Assembly (NCBI GenBank): GCA_964293155.1
Contig: CAXYYA010000006.1
Coordinates: 37,845 to 101,844, forward strand
Direction of reading: 5' to 3'
DNA length: 64,000 nt
Source of the DNA: JAQVEB01 sp028698105
Lineage (GTDB): Bacteria; Bacteroidota; Bacteroidia; Bacteroidales; Dysgonomonadaceae
Below the pieces are notes generated by a model, which worked only from the letters and a program-made list of their open reading frames with translations, was not told where the DNA came from and did no database searches. Shown one piece after another: positions 63,816 to 64,000 of this stretch (its first letter is position 1; each line of letters begins with the position of its first letter). Made by a program: the position numbers and the translations under genes.

Positions 63816-63870
63816 AAATTAGCCTAAATTATTCATTAAAATAAGTTGAAGAGTATGAACTCGCAACTCT

Positions 63871-63991
63871 CCCCTGGCCTCACCCCCAACCCCTCTCCTT
63901 AGAGAGGGGAGCACGTGCTCAGAAACATCGAAGTTCGCCAAAGTCTCTCCAACTAATGTTCGACCTAATTTCTCTCTCCTTTTGGAGAGAG
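63871..63991. repeat. C-rich palindromic repeat block at the right edge
   Basis: CCCCTCTC-CTTA-GAGAGGGG (63890-63909), GAGCACGTGCTC (63909-63920) and CTCTCTCC-TTTT-GGAGAGAG (63972-63991) are three hairpins in 120 bp, with C-rich single-strand parts (TCACCCCCAACCCC) before them. It resembles the 9015-9161 block in design. The block may continue past the window edge. Confidence 0.6.
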
Positions 63992-64000
63992 TACCCGCAG

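Overview
The window reads as a chromosomal segment of a Bacteroidota, most likely Bacteroidales and plausibly a Dysgonomonadaceae/Porphyromonadaceae-type genome. The evidence is a SusC/SusD pair with lipoprotein glycosidases, the Bacteroidota promoter signature (TAnnTTTG at -7, sometimes with TTG/TTTG about 20 bp upstream) in front of many genes, few Shine-Dalgarno sites, and family-typical neighbours (DUF4292 / EnvC-like / TPR / dut, NfeD / FloA, lepB / WbqC). The genus is inference. No rRNA, tRNA, CRISPR array or complete IS was recognised.

Layout. 1-5.5 kb, minus strand: the 5' part of a GH106-type lipoprotein glycosidase that runs off the left edge, a PAP2 phosphatase and RNase R. 5.7-14.7 kb, plus strand, is housekeeping: an SDR epimerase, dapB, lepB, a WbqC-like protein, gltX overlapping waaA, and a 7TM-HD phosphodiesterase. 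14.8-17.9 kb, minus strand: a TlpA-like thioredoxin lipoprotein, a ParE/RelE-type toxin-antitoxin pair, and guaA. 18.1-26 kb, plus strand: a CPBP protease, a TPR/PD40-like protein with NfeD and FloA, a nucleoside phosphorylase and an M16 peptidase. A 265-bp MITE-like element lies at 26.07-26.33 kb. 26.3-32.1 kb, minus strand, is a probable operon dut, TPR, DUF4292, EnvC-like, MFS nucleoside transporter.

32.2-50.6 kb is an accessory polysaccharide utilisation locus (PUL): an unrecognised protein, a one-piece membrane regulator (beta-propeller sensor, Y_Y_Y, LuxR-type HTH), SusC, SusD, a LamG-like lipoprotein, two GH144-type glucanases, GH3, a serine-type sulfatase and GH43. Between the two GH144 genes is the remnant of a deleted gene with a twin-arginine signal. 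GH144 plus GH3 points to beta-1,2-glucan; the sulfatase and GH43 suggest a decorated or mixed substrate.

50.6-63.8 kb: an rRNA-methyltransferase-like protein with a very long charged tail, a HigBA module, a GH10-like lipoprotein, two tandem cation/proton antiporters of identical length with USP-like tails, uvrA, a compact type II restriction-modification pair (methyltransferase plus PmeII-like endonuclease), and a DUF2752 membrane protein. Several families of palindromic intergenic repeats occur. One supplies the only possible start codons of the WbqC-like gene; another sits in the guaA leader, before the phosphorylase, after the M16 gene and at the stop codon of the GH10-like gene.
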